Below are positions 43,640 to 53,608 of a DNA stretch of 64,000 nt, one piece after another (positions within the stretch are counted from its first letter, which is position 1; each line of letters starts with the position of its first letter). A program made the translations under genes and the position numbers. This DNA comes from Bin55 sp964511425 (GTDB lineage: Bacteria; Pseudomonadota; Gammaproteobacteria; Pseudomonadales; Azotimanducaceae). Location of the stretch: contig CAZEFI010000001.1 of NCBI GenBank assembly GCA_964511425.1, forward strand, positions 239,906 to 303,905, in the 5' to 3' direction. The notes below the pieces were generated by a model. That model ran no database searches. It worked only from the letters and a program-made list of their open reading frames with translations, and had not been told where the DNA came from.

Positions 43640-46009
43640 ATGGGTCGACGCACTTTCCACGGTTTTCTACTACAAACCAATTATCGGATCGAAAACAACA
43701 TCCCGGTGCTACATCTCTTCGGGCGACTGGACGACGGACAGTCGTTCCTCATACGGGAGTCGCGCCAACAACCACACTTTCAGATTCGGGACAAGGATGT
43801 TGGCCATCCTGCACTCAGAGGGTACAAGATCGTGCATTCTGAATACAGCACCTTGGACAGCTTTCCGGCGGCAACCGTACTCTTTCAAACACCCCGAGAC
43901 ATGATGTCACTTCGCGATCGGTTGCATCATGAACAGGTTCCAACTTACGAAGCAGATTTGAGGTTCGCTGACGCATATTTGATTCGCAACAACATACGCG
44001 GTGGAGTGGAAATTACTGGTACGCCAACTTTTGATGATCCACTAGTCGATATAGTTTTCGACAATCCCGATATCCGACCGATATCGATTGAGTTTCAACC
44101 AACCGTATTAGCTTTTGATATAGAGACTGACCCAACCGCGCGCGAGTTGCTTGCGATCTCATTGTATGGACCAACAACTGATGAAGTTATCGTTGTGGAT
44201 TCAAAGAATCGTCAGATGCCGGTACGCACCACTAGCGTTGCCTCAGCGTCGGACGGAATTCAACTGTTCGCCGATCGTGTACGAGAGTTGGACCCCGACG
44301 TGATCGTAGGTTGGAATGTCATAGACTTTGATTTGTCGGTTTTGCTTCGAATCGCACGTCGAGAAGGTCGCAGCCTGCAATTAGGACGTTCCAGTGCTGA
44401 TGTGCGAATTTACACCGCTCGAGGGTTGTTCGGCGCGAGCAGGGCTGTGATTCAAGGGCGCATGGTGCTAGACGGTATCGGATTAATTCGCGGAGCGTTT
44501 ATTCCATTCGCGGAACACAATCTCGATGCTGTTGCACGTGAAGTCCTGGGTGAGGGGAAAGCAGTAATTGAGAAGGTACACGACCGTGCAGATGAAATTC
44601 TAAAACGGTACTATCAAGATTTAGATGGTTTTGTCGAATACTCGAGAGCCGATGCGCGTCTTGCTTACCAAATCATCGAGAAGTTGAACCTGATTTCGCT
44701 CGCTGTGAAACGTAGCAAGCTCACTGGAATGACTCTAGACCGAGTCGCGGCGAGCATTGCTTCCTTCGACTTTGTGTATCTCTCGCAGTTAGAACAAAGA
44801 AAAGTCCGCGCTCCGTCGATGCTCAGTAGTAGAGCACCACACCGCAATCGCCACTCGGGCGCGCTTGTTCTAGAACCAGAGCCTGGGTACTACAAGAATG
44901 TATGGACCTTTGACTATCGGAGTCTTTACCCCAGCATTATTCGCACATTCAACATTGATCCATTGACTCTAACCACCGACCATGAATCCGCAGATGTGAT
45001 CCGTACGACCAACGATGCTTGCTACCGGCGCGATCCTGCGATACTACCCAGCTTCCTCGATCAACTCTTCGCGGAAAGAGAGGAATCAAAAACAGCTGGA
45101 GATCAAATCTCAAGCCAAGCGATCAAAATTTTGATGAATTCGTTCTATGGTGTGCTCGCGACACCACATAGTCGGTTTCACAATCCCGAAATGGCAAACT
45201 CAATCACCTCACTGGGAAGACATTTTCTACGTTACGCAAAGACTTGGTTTGAAGACCACGGATACACGGTGTTGTATGGCGATACGGATAGCGTATTTGT
45301 GCAATCCGGAAATTCCAATGCTGAACGTGCATTTGACCAAGGGGAACAACTGAGGCAAGAGTTCAACTACGACCTTACCTCATACATTCGTCGAAAATGG
45401 GAACTCACTAGCAAGCTTGAGTTAGAGTTCGAACATCTCTACACGAAGTTTTTTCTTCAGCACATGCGCCGATCCAAAAGCGGTTCACGCAAACGATATG
45501 TCGGCTTTGACTACCGCACTCAGAGAATCGTATTTGTAGGACTCGAATCGGTGCGAAGTGACTGGACAGAACTCGCGAAAGACGTGCAGCGAGAAATGTT
45601 TAGGAGACTGTTTGCCGAAGAATCTGTCGATGAGTACCTGCGTTCGTATATCGCGGCATTGCGCTCGGGAACACTCGACGAGAAGCTCGTGTTTAGAAAA
45701 CGTTTACGAAAACCGTTGCACGAATACAAGAAAGTGAGTCCGCCTTATGTCGTTGCTGGGCGTAAATTAGAGTCTGCTGGACGAGTGATCGAATATGTCA
45801 TGACAACCGATGGCCCCGAACCCGTAGAACAACTCACTCACAACCCCGACCACGAGCACTACCTGCAAAAACAAATCCAACCGGTTGTGCAGCCGATTCT
45901 TGAAGTCCTGGGATTAGACTTCCACAGAATTGCGTTGCAGGACTACAAACCAGAAGATCTTTTTAAAAATGTGGAGGATGAAGATGTCACAAAAACTTTG
46001 TTGGAATAG
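43640..46009 (+). CDS. polB: DNA polymerase II (family B)
   Basis: A 789-aa B-family polymerase close to the E. coli Pol II length. Proofreading motifs are intact: Exo I AFDIETDP, Exo II GWNVIDFDLSVL, Exo III YSRADARL. The polymerase motifs are A FDYRSLYPSIIRTFNIDP (~430), B KILMNSFYGVL and C YGDTDSVF. It serves in replication restart and damage tolerance. The proofreading seen here contrasts with its loss in this strain's PolA. It stands alone between divergent purE and a convergent methyltransferase gene. Confidence 0.96.
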   Translation: MGRRTFHGFLLQTNYRIENNIPVLHLFGRLDDGQSFLIRESRQQPHFQIRDKDVGHPALRGYKIVHSEYSTLDSFPAATVLFQTPRDMMSLRDRLHHEQVPTYEADLRFADAYLIRNNIRGGVEITGTPTFDDPLVDIVFDNPDIRPISIEFQPTVLAFDIETDPTARELLAISLYGPTTDEVIVVDSKNRQMPVRTTSVASASDGIQLFADRVRELDPDVIVGWNVIDFDLSVLLRIARREGRSLQLGRSSADVRIYTARGLFGASRAVIQGRMVLDGIGLIRGAFIPFAEHNLDAVAREVLGEGKAVIEKVHDRADEILKRYYQDLDGFVEYSRADARLAYQIIEKLNLISLAVKRSKLTGMTLDRVAASIASFDFVYLSQLEQRKVRAPSMLSSRAPHRNRHSGALVLEPEPGYYKNVWTFDYRSLYPSIIRTFNIDPLTLTTDHESADVIRTTNDACYRRDPAILPSFLDQLFAEREESKTAGDQISSQAIKILMNSFYGVLATPHSRFHNPEMANSITSLGRHFLRYAKTWFEDHGYTVLYGDTDSVFVQSGNSNAERAFDQGEQLRQEFNYDLTSYIRRKWELTSKLELEFEHLYTKFFLQHMRRSKSGSRKRYVGFDYRTQRIVFVGLESVRSDWTELAKDVQREMFRRLFAEESVDEYLRSYIAALRSGTLDEKLVFRKRLRKPLHEYKKVSPPYVVAGRKLESAGRVIEYVMTTDGPEPVEQLTHNPDHEHYLQKQIQPVVQPILEVLGLDFHRIALQDYKPEDLFKNVEDEDVTKTLLE

Positions 46010-46017
46010 AGTTGAAA

Positions 46018-46953
46018 TCAAATCGCGTTGATCAACGTTCTTGCTTGTGAGAAAAACATGCGTCTCCGGTACTGACCATCTTCTCGAACCCCTTTGAAAG
46101 GAGTCAGGAAAAGATCCTTGGTGTCATCGCGAAATTTCGCCAGCAAACAGTTCAGGTGCTTAATCAGGTTTGGGACATCAACAAAGTCCCCGCTGATTCT
46201 CGTTATAAACCGTGACGAGTGTTTAATTTCGTACCTTTCAATTTCAGCAACTTCACAAAACCTAATAGACCGTTCCTTGGTATTATCAAAGGAAATGAAA
46301 CCCAGTTGACCTTCTGGGTCATTGAATCGCAAACTTCGCTTTTTTTTCGCTCTTGGGCGTTTAGACTCTAAATCTTTGAGTTCACCGACATATAGATCAT
46401 CGTAATACACTTGCGTGGTTTGTGTTGGCGTATTAGCAAACAAAGCTAAACACGCAGGGTTTTCGGTTTCGACAAAAATTGGATTATGTAACAGAATATA
46501 GGTACTCAGTCTTTCGCGAAACAAACCACTCTGCAAAAAACTTGCAGGTATGAGAGCTGCAACAAACTCACAATGTTTCAAACACAGTTCCAAGCAAAAT
46601 TTGTAAATGTCGTCGTACTCACAAGATGGATACGGCAATCTTCGTCGCGTCGCAGAATTGCGCGCGAGCCAAGGTGGATTGGTCACACACGCTTTAAATC
46701 CGGTAGGAAAAGACTCCATGGTGTTTCGTTGTTTAACGTCAAGATGAGCTGGTGAAATATCAAAGGAAGCGAAATCGCGACAAAGTCCAGTAGATTGAAG
46801 CGATTGAATTATGTGATTAGCTCCTGCAAACGGCTCCAATATCTGCTTGTTGGGAAGCTGAGCTTGTTCCGCCCACGCTTTGAAGGCCGCGAGCTCAAAG
46901 GGATTTTGACTCACGGTGAAAAATTGACCGAGCGAACGTTTGGCGTTGTTCAC
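46018..46953 (-). CDS. Solitary N6-adenine-type DNA methyltransferase
   Basis: A 311-aa SAM-dependent methyltransferase. It has an N-terminal LGQFFT stretch as in gamma-type adenine methylases, motif I ILEPFAGANHI (~residue 40) and motif IV TNPPWLARNSA (~95). The C-terminal half would hold target recognition. No endonuclease gene adjoins it; polB converges from the other side with an 8-base gap. It could be an orphan modification enzyme or a restriction-modification remnant. A protein or RNA substrate is less likely given the NPPW motif. Confidence 0.8.
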   Translation of the reverse strand: MNNAKRSLGQFFTVSQNPFELAAFKAWAEQAQLPNKQILEPFAGANHIIQSLQSTGLCRDFASFDISPAHLDVKQRNTMESFPTGFKACVTNPPWLARNSATRRRLPYPSCEYDDIYKFCLELCLKHCEFVAALIPASFLQSGLFRERLSTYILLHNPIFVETENPACLALFANTPTQTTQVYYDDLYVGELKDLESKRPRAKKKRSLRFNDPEGQLGFISFDNTKERSIRFCEVAEIERYEIKHSSRFITRISGDFVDVPNLIKHLNCLLAKFRDDTKDLFLTPFKGVREDGQYRRRMFFSQARTLINAI

Positions 46954-47078
46954 GGAAAATTTACTGAATCTTCATTCATGTAGTGGATCGGGAAATTTGA
47001 ACCGCATCGATACTGCGTAACATTTTGGCGTTCGACTTATAAACTAGCGATTGTACTTTATCAGTTGTTTGTAGCAAT

Positions 47079-47729
47079 ATGAACGAATCGTCCAAACTAA
47101 CCCTCGTATGGGAGTGGCCATTGCGGCTGTGGCATTGGGCTGTTGCCATCTCGGTGTCTGTTGCTCTTTTAACTGGACTCGTCCCACAGTTGGACTACTT
47201 TAGTGTACACCGCATCGCTGGGATATCGGTGGTGGCGTTAATCGTGTTCCGGCTTTTATGGGGACTGTTTGGCGGAACGTACGCACGGTTTAAAAATTAC
47301 TGCACAACACCGAAAGCATTTTTACACCACTTTACTGGGAAAGCCGATCCACGCGCCCACACTTCTCCAGGTGTGTTACTTACTCTTGCGGTATTACTAA
47401 CGTTAACGCTGCAATCCGTAGCTGGTTTGTTTTCGACTGACGACGTGTTTTACGAGGGTCCAATGGTACAGTTTGCTGAAGACGAGATTGTTGAAACCGC
47501 GTCTGACTTACATCGCCAGGGGTGGAAGTTCGTCCTAGCACTGATCGCTATCCACCTCAGCGCGCACGTCGTCTATCTCGTTTTCCTCCGAAGTCGGATA
47601 CCGTTATCAATGTTCACAGGTCGGAAACCAACCTTCGACCCTGATACGACCTGGTCGGTCTGGCGTGCGGTGATAGCGTTTAGTGTCGCACTTGTAATTT
47701 TTCTGATATTGCTGTACTACTCTCGGTAG
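47079..47729 (+). CDS. Cytochrome b561-type membrane protein
   Basis: A 216-aa protein with four predicted membrane helices (~15-35, ~42-62, ~98-118, ~145-168) plus a C-terminal one. Heme-ligand histidines are plausible in RLWHWAVA, SVHRIAG and IAIHLSAHVVY. It belongs to the Ni/Fe-hydrogenase cytochrome b-like family and shuttles electrons between quinol and c-type cytochromes. The 3' end overlaps that of the convergent cytochrome c' gene by 13 bases. Confidence 0.87.
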   Translation: MNESSKLTLVWEWPLRLWHWAVAISVSVALLTGLVPQLDYFSVHRIAGISVVALIVFRLLWGLFGGTYARFKNYCTTPKAFLHHFTGKADPRAHTSPGVLLTLAVLLTLTLQSVAGLFSTDDVFYEGPMVQFAEDEIVETASDLHRQGWKFVLALIAIHLSAHVVYLVFLRSRIPLSMFTGRKPTFDPDTTWSVWRAVIAFSVALVIFLILLYYSR

Positions 47730-48151
47730 CGGCGATGACATCCACGACAAGTGTTTCCCACATCACGCACTGCATTGGGAATGGCATCGCTATCGTCGTT
47801 GTCGACGTGTTGTTTTAAGACGGTCATGGCTCCTTTGAAGTTATTCATAGCTTTGAGGAAATCCGTGTCCATTTCTTCCCAGGCTCGATCCAACGTTTCT
47901 CCACCTTCAGAACCTTCCGCAAACAAGTCCGGCATTATCTCCGCGTAATCAGCCAGTGCATTAACGTGCATAGACAGATGACTCTTGTAAGGAATCTCGC
48001 CATCTAGGATTTGCAGAACTGATTTGAAGTGTACTTCAACTGCTTCCATACTTATGTGGCGGTATTCGGCGATCTTCTCATTCGCTACCACAGCAGTAGC
48101 GAGCAACAGGATAATGAGCATCGTGCTAACGATGTTGGTCCGTTTATTCAT
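47717..48151 (-). CDS. Cytochrome c' (c556-like)
   Basis: A 144-aa exported monoheme cytochrome. It has a signal peptide (~1-23), then a four-helix bundle, with the heme motif TCRGCHRRYRE at the very C-terminus as is typical of cytochrome c'. It is probably an electron partner of the adjacent b561 protein, or a gas-binding protein. Confidence 0.88.
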   Translation of the reverse strand: MNKRTNIVSTMLIILLLATAVVANEKIAEYRHISMEAVEVHFKSVLQILDGEIPYKSHLSMHVNALADYAEIMPDLFAEGSEGGETLDRAWEEMDTDFLKAMNNFKGAMTVLKQHVDNDDSDAIPNAVRDVGNTCRGCHRRYRE

Positions 48152-48219
48152 TCGTGTTTCCTCAAGTTTGTTTTACATGTAGTTGTGGTAGGAACGGATT
48201 TCGCCTCTCTTCACGCGGG

Positions 48220-50067
48220 CTACGCACACACTTCGTCACAGAGCGATTCAAAGTGAGTTACTCTGGGTTCCAATGCATCGACAGTCTCACGCCAAAATTC
48301 TGGAGTAGTTAAATCTGCATTCAAGTGCTCGTGCGCTAAGTCCTCCGCGGACATTCGTCCGGTATCTCGTAAGAGACCTGAATAACGATTGAAAAACTCA
48401 TTCCCCATAGTCTCGCGCCGTTGATAGATGCTCTGACTAAACAAATAACCGAATAGATAGGGGAAGTTGTAAAAACTAATCCCCGATATGAAAAAGTGCA
48501 GTTTGCTAATCCAGAAAAGCTCGTCAGGTTCCGATAGTGCATCCCCATACCAAGAAGTCCAAGCATCAGACATGAGCTTGCGTAACTCTGTCGGCAATAA
48601 CGGTCGAGCGTCACGCGCTTCATAGAAATTCTTCTCAAACTCAAACCTAGTGGGAATATTGAGCAAGAACGACACAATTGCTGACATTTCCTCCCATGCC
48701 ACGGATAGAGCTTGTTGTGGATTGGTCGCAGTCTGTAATACAGCATCTCGCACTAAAGTCTCTCCGAACGTACTTGCAGTTTCTGCTAGAGACATCCCGT
48801 AAGATCGTTGCGCATCAGGTAAATCTTTCATGACCCAATGGTGGAATGCGTGGCCTAATTCATGTGCGAGTACCGTGATGTCAGACATTGATCCGCCGTA
48901 AGTCATATATACTCGTGGAGTTTTACTTTTCGCGAACGAAGTACAGTAAGCACCCGGACGTTTGTGTGGACCAATAGTACCTTCGATCCATTTATTGGAT
49001 GCCATCATCTCGACAAACTCTCCCATGCTGGGGTCAACTTCGCCGTAAGCACCAGAAATGATATCTAGTCCTTTCGTGAAGGGAAAGCTGGACTCTGCAC
49101 CGGGAATGACCGGTGCGGGTGCACGAGTGTCCCACGGACCGTATCGGCTCTTGCCGTACGCTCGCGCCATTGCTTTGGCCGCACGGCGCGCCATTGACTT
49201 GGATTCGGCGGCGACTTGCATAATCGCATCCAGAGTTTGTCGTTCAATGTGACTCGCATGTGCTGGAGTGTCAAGAAAGTGCACCGATTTCGCATGCGAC
49301 CGACGTTTACACATTTCCAATCGCCAGCCCGCTAATGCGTTTACGGCTGCCGCGCAGGTGTCTTCATGATCCGACCAAGCCTTGTTGATTGCCTGCCAGG
49401 CATCTTCGCGAGTTCGATCGCTAGTCGACTGCATGAGCGCAGCTGCTTCGGCGATTCCAACCTCTCGTTGTTCATTGTCCGCGGCAACTTGACAGCGAAG
49501 TTTTCCAGAGAGTTCCGTATAGAGTCTGCCCCAAGCGTGGATACCGTCCTGACTCAGGCCATTAACCAAATTTTCTTCGTTTAAACTCAACAACTCGTGC
49601 CGCCGTCTTCGAGCGTGATTGACAGCCCAAGCCGACTCTGCAACCGGAGGTTCGGCGAGATACTCGGCAATCACATCGTCGTCCGACAAATCTAAGAACA
49701 ATCGACTCGGTTGCATGAGCTCTCCGAAGCGCACGCGGTATTTAGTTAGTCTACCAGACAGTAATTTAGCCTCACGTTCATTACTTTCCACTGACAACAC
49801 GCAACTTGCGTACGTACTGGGATTGGCTAGAAATTTGCGTGCTTCATTGGCAAGAGCATATATTTCACGGGCGATAGTTATGGCGCTATTCCGCTGTTTT
49901 GTATCAAGCGGTTCGGTTGACGTTACCAGCGGGGTGAGGTATTGATTCTTTTCTTCTATTTGATCAAGTAACGTCGTTAACGTACCTAGATCTGTGTCAA
50001 TCGCAGGATCCGTTGGCGATAAATATTCAGTTGACAAATCCCATGACGGACCAGCAACATTGGTCAT
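48220..50067 (-). CDS. M3 family oligoendopeptidase (PepF-like)
   Basis: A 615-aa cytoplasmic zinc peptidase that degrades oligopeptides. The zinc motif is HELGHAFHHW (~residue 405), and the third ligand Glu is in MSLAETASTFGETLV (~425). The N-terminal helical domain and absence of a signal peptide are typical. It lies 68 bases upstream of the cytochrome c' gene. Confidence 0.93.
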   Translation of the reverse strand: MTNVAGPSWDLSTEYLSPTDPAIDTDLGTLTTLLDQIEEKNQYLTPLVTSTEPLDTKQRNSAITIAREIYALANEARKFLANPSTYASCVLSVESNEREAKLLSGRLTKYRVRFGELMQPSRLFLDLSDDDVIAEYLAEPPVAESAWAVNHARRRRHELLSLNEENLVNGLSQDGIHAWGRLYTELSGKLRCQVAADNEQREVGIAEAAALMQSTSDRTREDAWQAINKAWSDHEDTCAAAVNALAGWRLEMCKRRSHAKSVHFLDTPAHASHIERQTLDAIMQVAAESKSMARRAAKAMARAYGKSRYGPWDTRAPAPVIPGAESSFPFTKGLDIISGAYGEVDPSMGEFVEMMASNKWIEGTIGPHKRPGAYCTSFAKSKTPRVYMTYGGSMSDITVLAHELGHAFHHWVMKDLPDAQRSYGMSLAETASTFGETLVRDAVLQTATNPQQALSVAWEEMSAIVSFLLNIPTRFEFEKNFYEARDARPLLPTELRKLMSDAWTSWYGDALSEPDELFWISKLHFFISGISFYNFPYLFGYLFSQSIYQRRETMGNEFFNRYSGLLRDTGRMSAEDLAHEHLNADLTTPEFWRETVDALEPRVTHFESLCDEVCA

Positions 50068-50312
50068 AGATCTCTCCTTTTCAGTTCAGGTAGCGGCGTG
50101 AATACCAACGCTCCAAGAATTATAGAAGTACACATTAGCAGTGCTAAAAAGAACTGTCGGAATGAAGATCTTTCGAACCGTTTATTGGAGTTTCTTAGCA
50201 GCAACATTTCACAAATTGGCTAAGTTTGCTAATATTATTTGTTAGAGAAACTGTTTTGGGGTGTCTAACCCGTGAAATGACACACCATGACTTCATTATT
50301 CTGGAGAAATTT

Positions 50313-53300
50313 ATGAAAAATCCTTTCCTTAAAGTTTCGACATTCCTAACAGTCTGTCTGAGCCTGATTATCCCAGCTCTAGCACAGGAAGAAGACGAAG
50401 AATCTTCACCCAAAATCGAAGAAGTTACGGTCACTGCTCAGAGAGTAGAAGAAAATATTCAAGATGTGCCTTTAAGTGTGAGTGCTTTCGGAAGCGCAGC
50501 ACTAGAAGAGCAGCAAATCATTACTCCGTCAGACATTCAAATCAACACTCCAAATGTGTCCTTCACGGCTGCAAATTTTGGTGGATCCAGTTTCAGTGTA
50601 CGAGGTATTGGTGCCTTAATCACTGGGAGTGCTGCGGAGCCAGGTGTTTCCGCGCATATCAATGAAATCCCAGTATCCTCCAACCTCAATACTGTCGAGT
50701 TCTTTGACATGGAAAGGGTAGAGATTTTGCGAGGTCCTCAAGGAACATTGTTTGGAAAAAATGCCACTGGTGGGGCGATCAACTTTGTGACTAAAAAACC
50801 CGAATACGAAAGTTTTGACGCCTATCTTAACACCGAGTTTGGTACGGACGCACATACTCGTGTTACTGCAATGGTCAACGTACCCTTCGAATCTAATTTT
50901 GCCGCACGTGTTGCAGTGATGCACCTAAGTCGTGATGGCTACACGGAAAATTTAGCCGGAGCACAAGGCGTGCCAGGAGTTGACGACAGTCTTGATGGCA
51001 GAAACGAGTGGACCGCTCGAGTAACTGTTGCGTGGGAATTCAACGATTCCGCCTCTGCGTGGTTCCTATTCAACCAACGACGAGAGGACAGTGATCGAGC
51101 CCGCATCAGTAATCAAGTGTGCGAACGCAATAACCTACCCACGACTGGGTGTACGCCTAATGGGTTTGGTTTTGATAATCCATATCTCAGCGGTACAACG
51201 TTTGGTATCTTCGGAGGCATGATTGGCGCTTTACCATTCGGTGCATCCGGTGATCAAGGTCTCGCACAGTACAAATACCCACGCCCCAGTGGACTCGACT
51301 TACGTACTGTACACACGGATGTCGAACCCGTTTTCGTTGAAAACGACGATTTCTTCGCCTTGGGAATCAATTATGCGTGGATGAATCTTGAATTTGAACT
51401 GCTCGCGTCCTTACACGAATCTGACGGATATTCCCAACAAGATTACCTCTTCGACGTTGGACCGACAATGCTACCAACGCCTTTTAACCCAAACGGCGTC
51501 TGGCCAACTTCAGCTCCAGTGACTGGAAACACCGGGGACAACTTCTCCAGCCGACAGTGCAACGTTCTGGGTGGAACTGCCGGGATTTTCGGTGGGTGTA
51601 TATACGGAGGTGTTGACCCAACCGTGTTCTTTACTTTTGACCACTCGTCAGGAGTTTCCACAGATCAGGTTCTTGAAGGCAAAGTCAGTGGTTCATTTAA
51701 CGACCGCATAAGCTATCTCCTCGGGGCGATCTCTCACAATCGTGAACGAGCAACAGACTACATAATTTTTAGCAATACGTTAGACGCTGTTTCTCTGTAC
51801 GGTGTTCCCGGTCTCGGTTTGCCGCCGTTATATCCCGGTATTTTTATCAATTCGTCCGCACCTGACGGAGGTCGTGGCCGGAATGACGACGGTACTGCGG
51901 TTTTTGGGGAGTTCTACTATGACATGAACGATACCACTCAGTTAACCGTTGGCTTGCGATACAACGAAGATACAAGAACCACCGATGACACGAGCATATT
52001 GTTGAACGCGATAAACCATGTACCACTGTTGCAAGGGAGTGTGTATCCGGGTGTGCGTGCCCTAGTCGCTTCAATGCTTGGGGTTCCTGTGGACTTTGTC
52101 CCCTTAGAAAATGCCTTGCAGGCAGCTTATGCAGCAGGACTGCTCGATCCCAACCACCTATCTAATATGAACGCGGCTGGTGGAATCTTCTGGTCTCGTA
52201 CTGCGAACCTACTCCTTGGACCATTTGCTTCCGGCCCTCCTGAAGTAGCGTTAGCCCGCTTCTATGGTGTTTCTCAACAGGAGATAGACGCAGCCTTACT
52301 GACGCCGGCGTATAGCCCAGAGCGGGTCGCGATTAGCCACAGAGTACCCATCGCTCCAGCATTTGGCGAAGCCCGTGGGCTTACCAACAGCCCAGATTCT
52401 GGTTCTTGGACTGCATTGACGGGGCGAATTTCGTTAGATGTAAGACTCAACGAAGATGTAATGGTTTATGGATCACTCAGCAGTGGTTACAAGCCGGGTG
52501 GTATGAACGCTGCTATTCCGCAACAATTCCAGGGCACTAGCAGCTTTACCTTCGATCGCGAAGATGTCACCGCAGTAGAAATTGGCACTAAAAGTTATTG
52601 GCTTGATCGTAGACTTAATTTGAACGGTTCATTCTTTACATACCAATACAAAGGGTTGCAAGTAACTCGAATTAAGAATAACGCTGCGATTAACGAGAAC
52701 ATCGACGCAAATATTTGGGGACTTGAAGCAGAAGGTTGGCTCACCTTTGACCAAATGCCCAATCTCATAGTCGATTACGCCTACAGTTACTTGAACACTG
52801 CCGTCGATGGTTCAATGTCGCTCGATCCTTTGAATCGTACAGCAGGCAGCGACGACTGGGTTGTTTTGAATAACTTGGATCCAGGTGTGCTAACTGGAAT
52901 CAACTTCATTGCGCGTAAAGCCCAAATCACGAATGACGTTGTAGCTGCGGCGTTAGCACGGGGTGCGACCGCTGATATTCGTAATGAAATGACTCCAGTG
53001 TCGGTGTCCCATCCTGTCAACGAGTTCGGCGTATCAATTCCTGCCTACTTCTCTAGAGCATTTCTTGATGAGCTCGGTGTTGAAACATCTGATGGACTCC
53101 TCACCGACCTAGACGGCAACTCATTACCGAATTCCCCAGCGCATACCTTTAAGATTGGGCTTACGTATGGTACAGACTCGCCAATGGCGATACTCCCCGG
53201 ACGACTTTCGTTTCGCTGGGATTTTTACTGGCAGAGTGAAACCTACAGCCGTGAGTTTAACACCAAGGGAGACGAAATAGATGCGTGGACACAGATGAAT

Positions 53301-53483
53301 GCTAGTGCTACCTACGAAAGCCAAAACGGTCGAATAGAACTCAAAGGGTGGGTTCGGAATCTCGCAGATAACGACAACGTCACTGGGATGTATCTCACTT
53401 CAGATTCTTCAGGGTTCTTCCGCAATTATTTCCTAACTGAACCACGTGTCGCAGGTGTTACTTTCCGTTATTCCCTGAAATAG
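50313..53483 (+). CDS. TonB-dependent outer-membrane receptor
   Basis: A 1,056-aa active-transport receptor. It has a signal peptide (~1-24), a TonB box region (EEVTVTAQRVEENIQDVPLSVSAF), a plug domain with RGIGALITG and ERVEILRGPQGTLFGKNATGGAINFVTKKP, then a 22-strand barrel ending in AGVTFRYSLK. ATG 50313 has GGAG ten bases upstream; the open frame starts at GTG 50226. The barrel is ~250 residues longer than usual. Extra loops lie near 580-710 (VPLLQGSVYPGVRALVASML...) and near 850-950, suggesting an unusual or bulky ligand. No ligand can be assigned. A strong terminator follows. Confidence 0.93.
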   Translation: MKNPFLKVSTFLTVCLSLIIPALAQEEDEESSPKIEEVTVTAQRVEENIQDVPLSVSAFGSAALEEQQIITPSDIQINTPNVSFTAANFGGSSFSVRGIGALITGSAAEPGVSAHINEIPVSSNLNTVEFFDMERVEILRGPQGTLFGKNATGGAINFVTKKPEYESFDAYLNTEFGTDAHTRVTAMVNVPFESNFAARVAVMHLSRDGYTENLAGAQGVPGVDDSLDGRNEWTARVTVAWEFNDSASAWFLFNQRREDSDRARISNQVCERNNLPTTGCTPNGFGFDNPYLSGTTFGIFGGMIGALPFGASGDQGLAQYKYPRPSGLDLRTVHTDVEPVFVENDDFFALGINYAWMNLEFELLASLHESDGYSQQDYLFDVGPTMLPTPFNPNGVWPTSAPVTGNTGDNFSSRQCNVLGGTAGIFGGCIYGGVDPTVFFTFDHSSGVSTDQVLEGKVSGSFNDRISYLLGAISHNRERATDYIIFSNTLDAVSLYGVPGLGLPPLYPGIFINSSAPDGGRGRNDDGTAVFGEFYYDMNDTTQLTVGLRYNEDTRTTDDTSILLNAINHVPLLQGSVYPGVRALVASMLGVPVDFVPLENALQAAYAAGLLDPNHLSNMNAAGGIFWSRTANLLLGPFASGPPEVALARFYGVSQQEIDAALLTPAYSPERVAISHRVPIAPAFGEARGLTNSPDSGSWTALTGRISLDVRLNEDVMVYGSLSSGYKPGGMNAAIPQQFQGTSSFTFDREDVTAVEIGTKSYWLDRRLNLNGSFFTYQYKGLQVTRIKNNAAINENIDANIWGLEAEGWLTFDQMPNLIVDYAYSYLNTAVDGSMSLDPLNRTAGSDDWVVLNNLDPGVLTGINFIARKAQITNDVVAAALARGATADIRNEMTPVSVSHPVNEFGVSIPAYFSRAFLDELGVETSDGLLTDLDGNSLPNSPAHTFKIGLTYGTDSPMAILPGRLSFRWDFYWQSETYSREFNTKGDEIDAWTQMNASATYESQNGRIELKGWVRNLADNDNVTGMYLTSDSSGFFRNYFLTEPRVAGVTFRYSLK

Positions 53484-53514
53484 GTTTATTTTCAGACCTT
53501 TTAACTACGAGTAG

Positions 53515-53551
53515 ATGCTCTTACCATGCTTTGAAGTGGTAAGAGCATTTT
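53515..53551 (+). terminator. Rho-independent terminator after the TonB receptor gene
   Basis: A perfect 12-bp stem (ATGCTCTTACCA / TGGTAAGAGCAT) with a 10-base loop is followed by a short T run, 32 bases after the receptor stop codon. Confidence 0.85.
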
Positions 53552-53608
53552 CCGTTAACGCTGTAAGGGAGTATTCAAAGACTTGGGTCACAAAGGGTTC
53601 AGGTAAGT

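Noticed and set aside
43607..43640. LexA box controlling polB, as in E. coli
   Set aside because: Only a CTGT half-site is present; the matching ACAG is missing at the right spacing.
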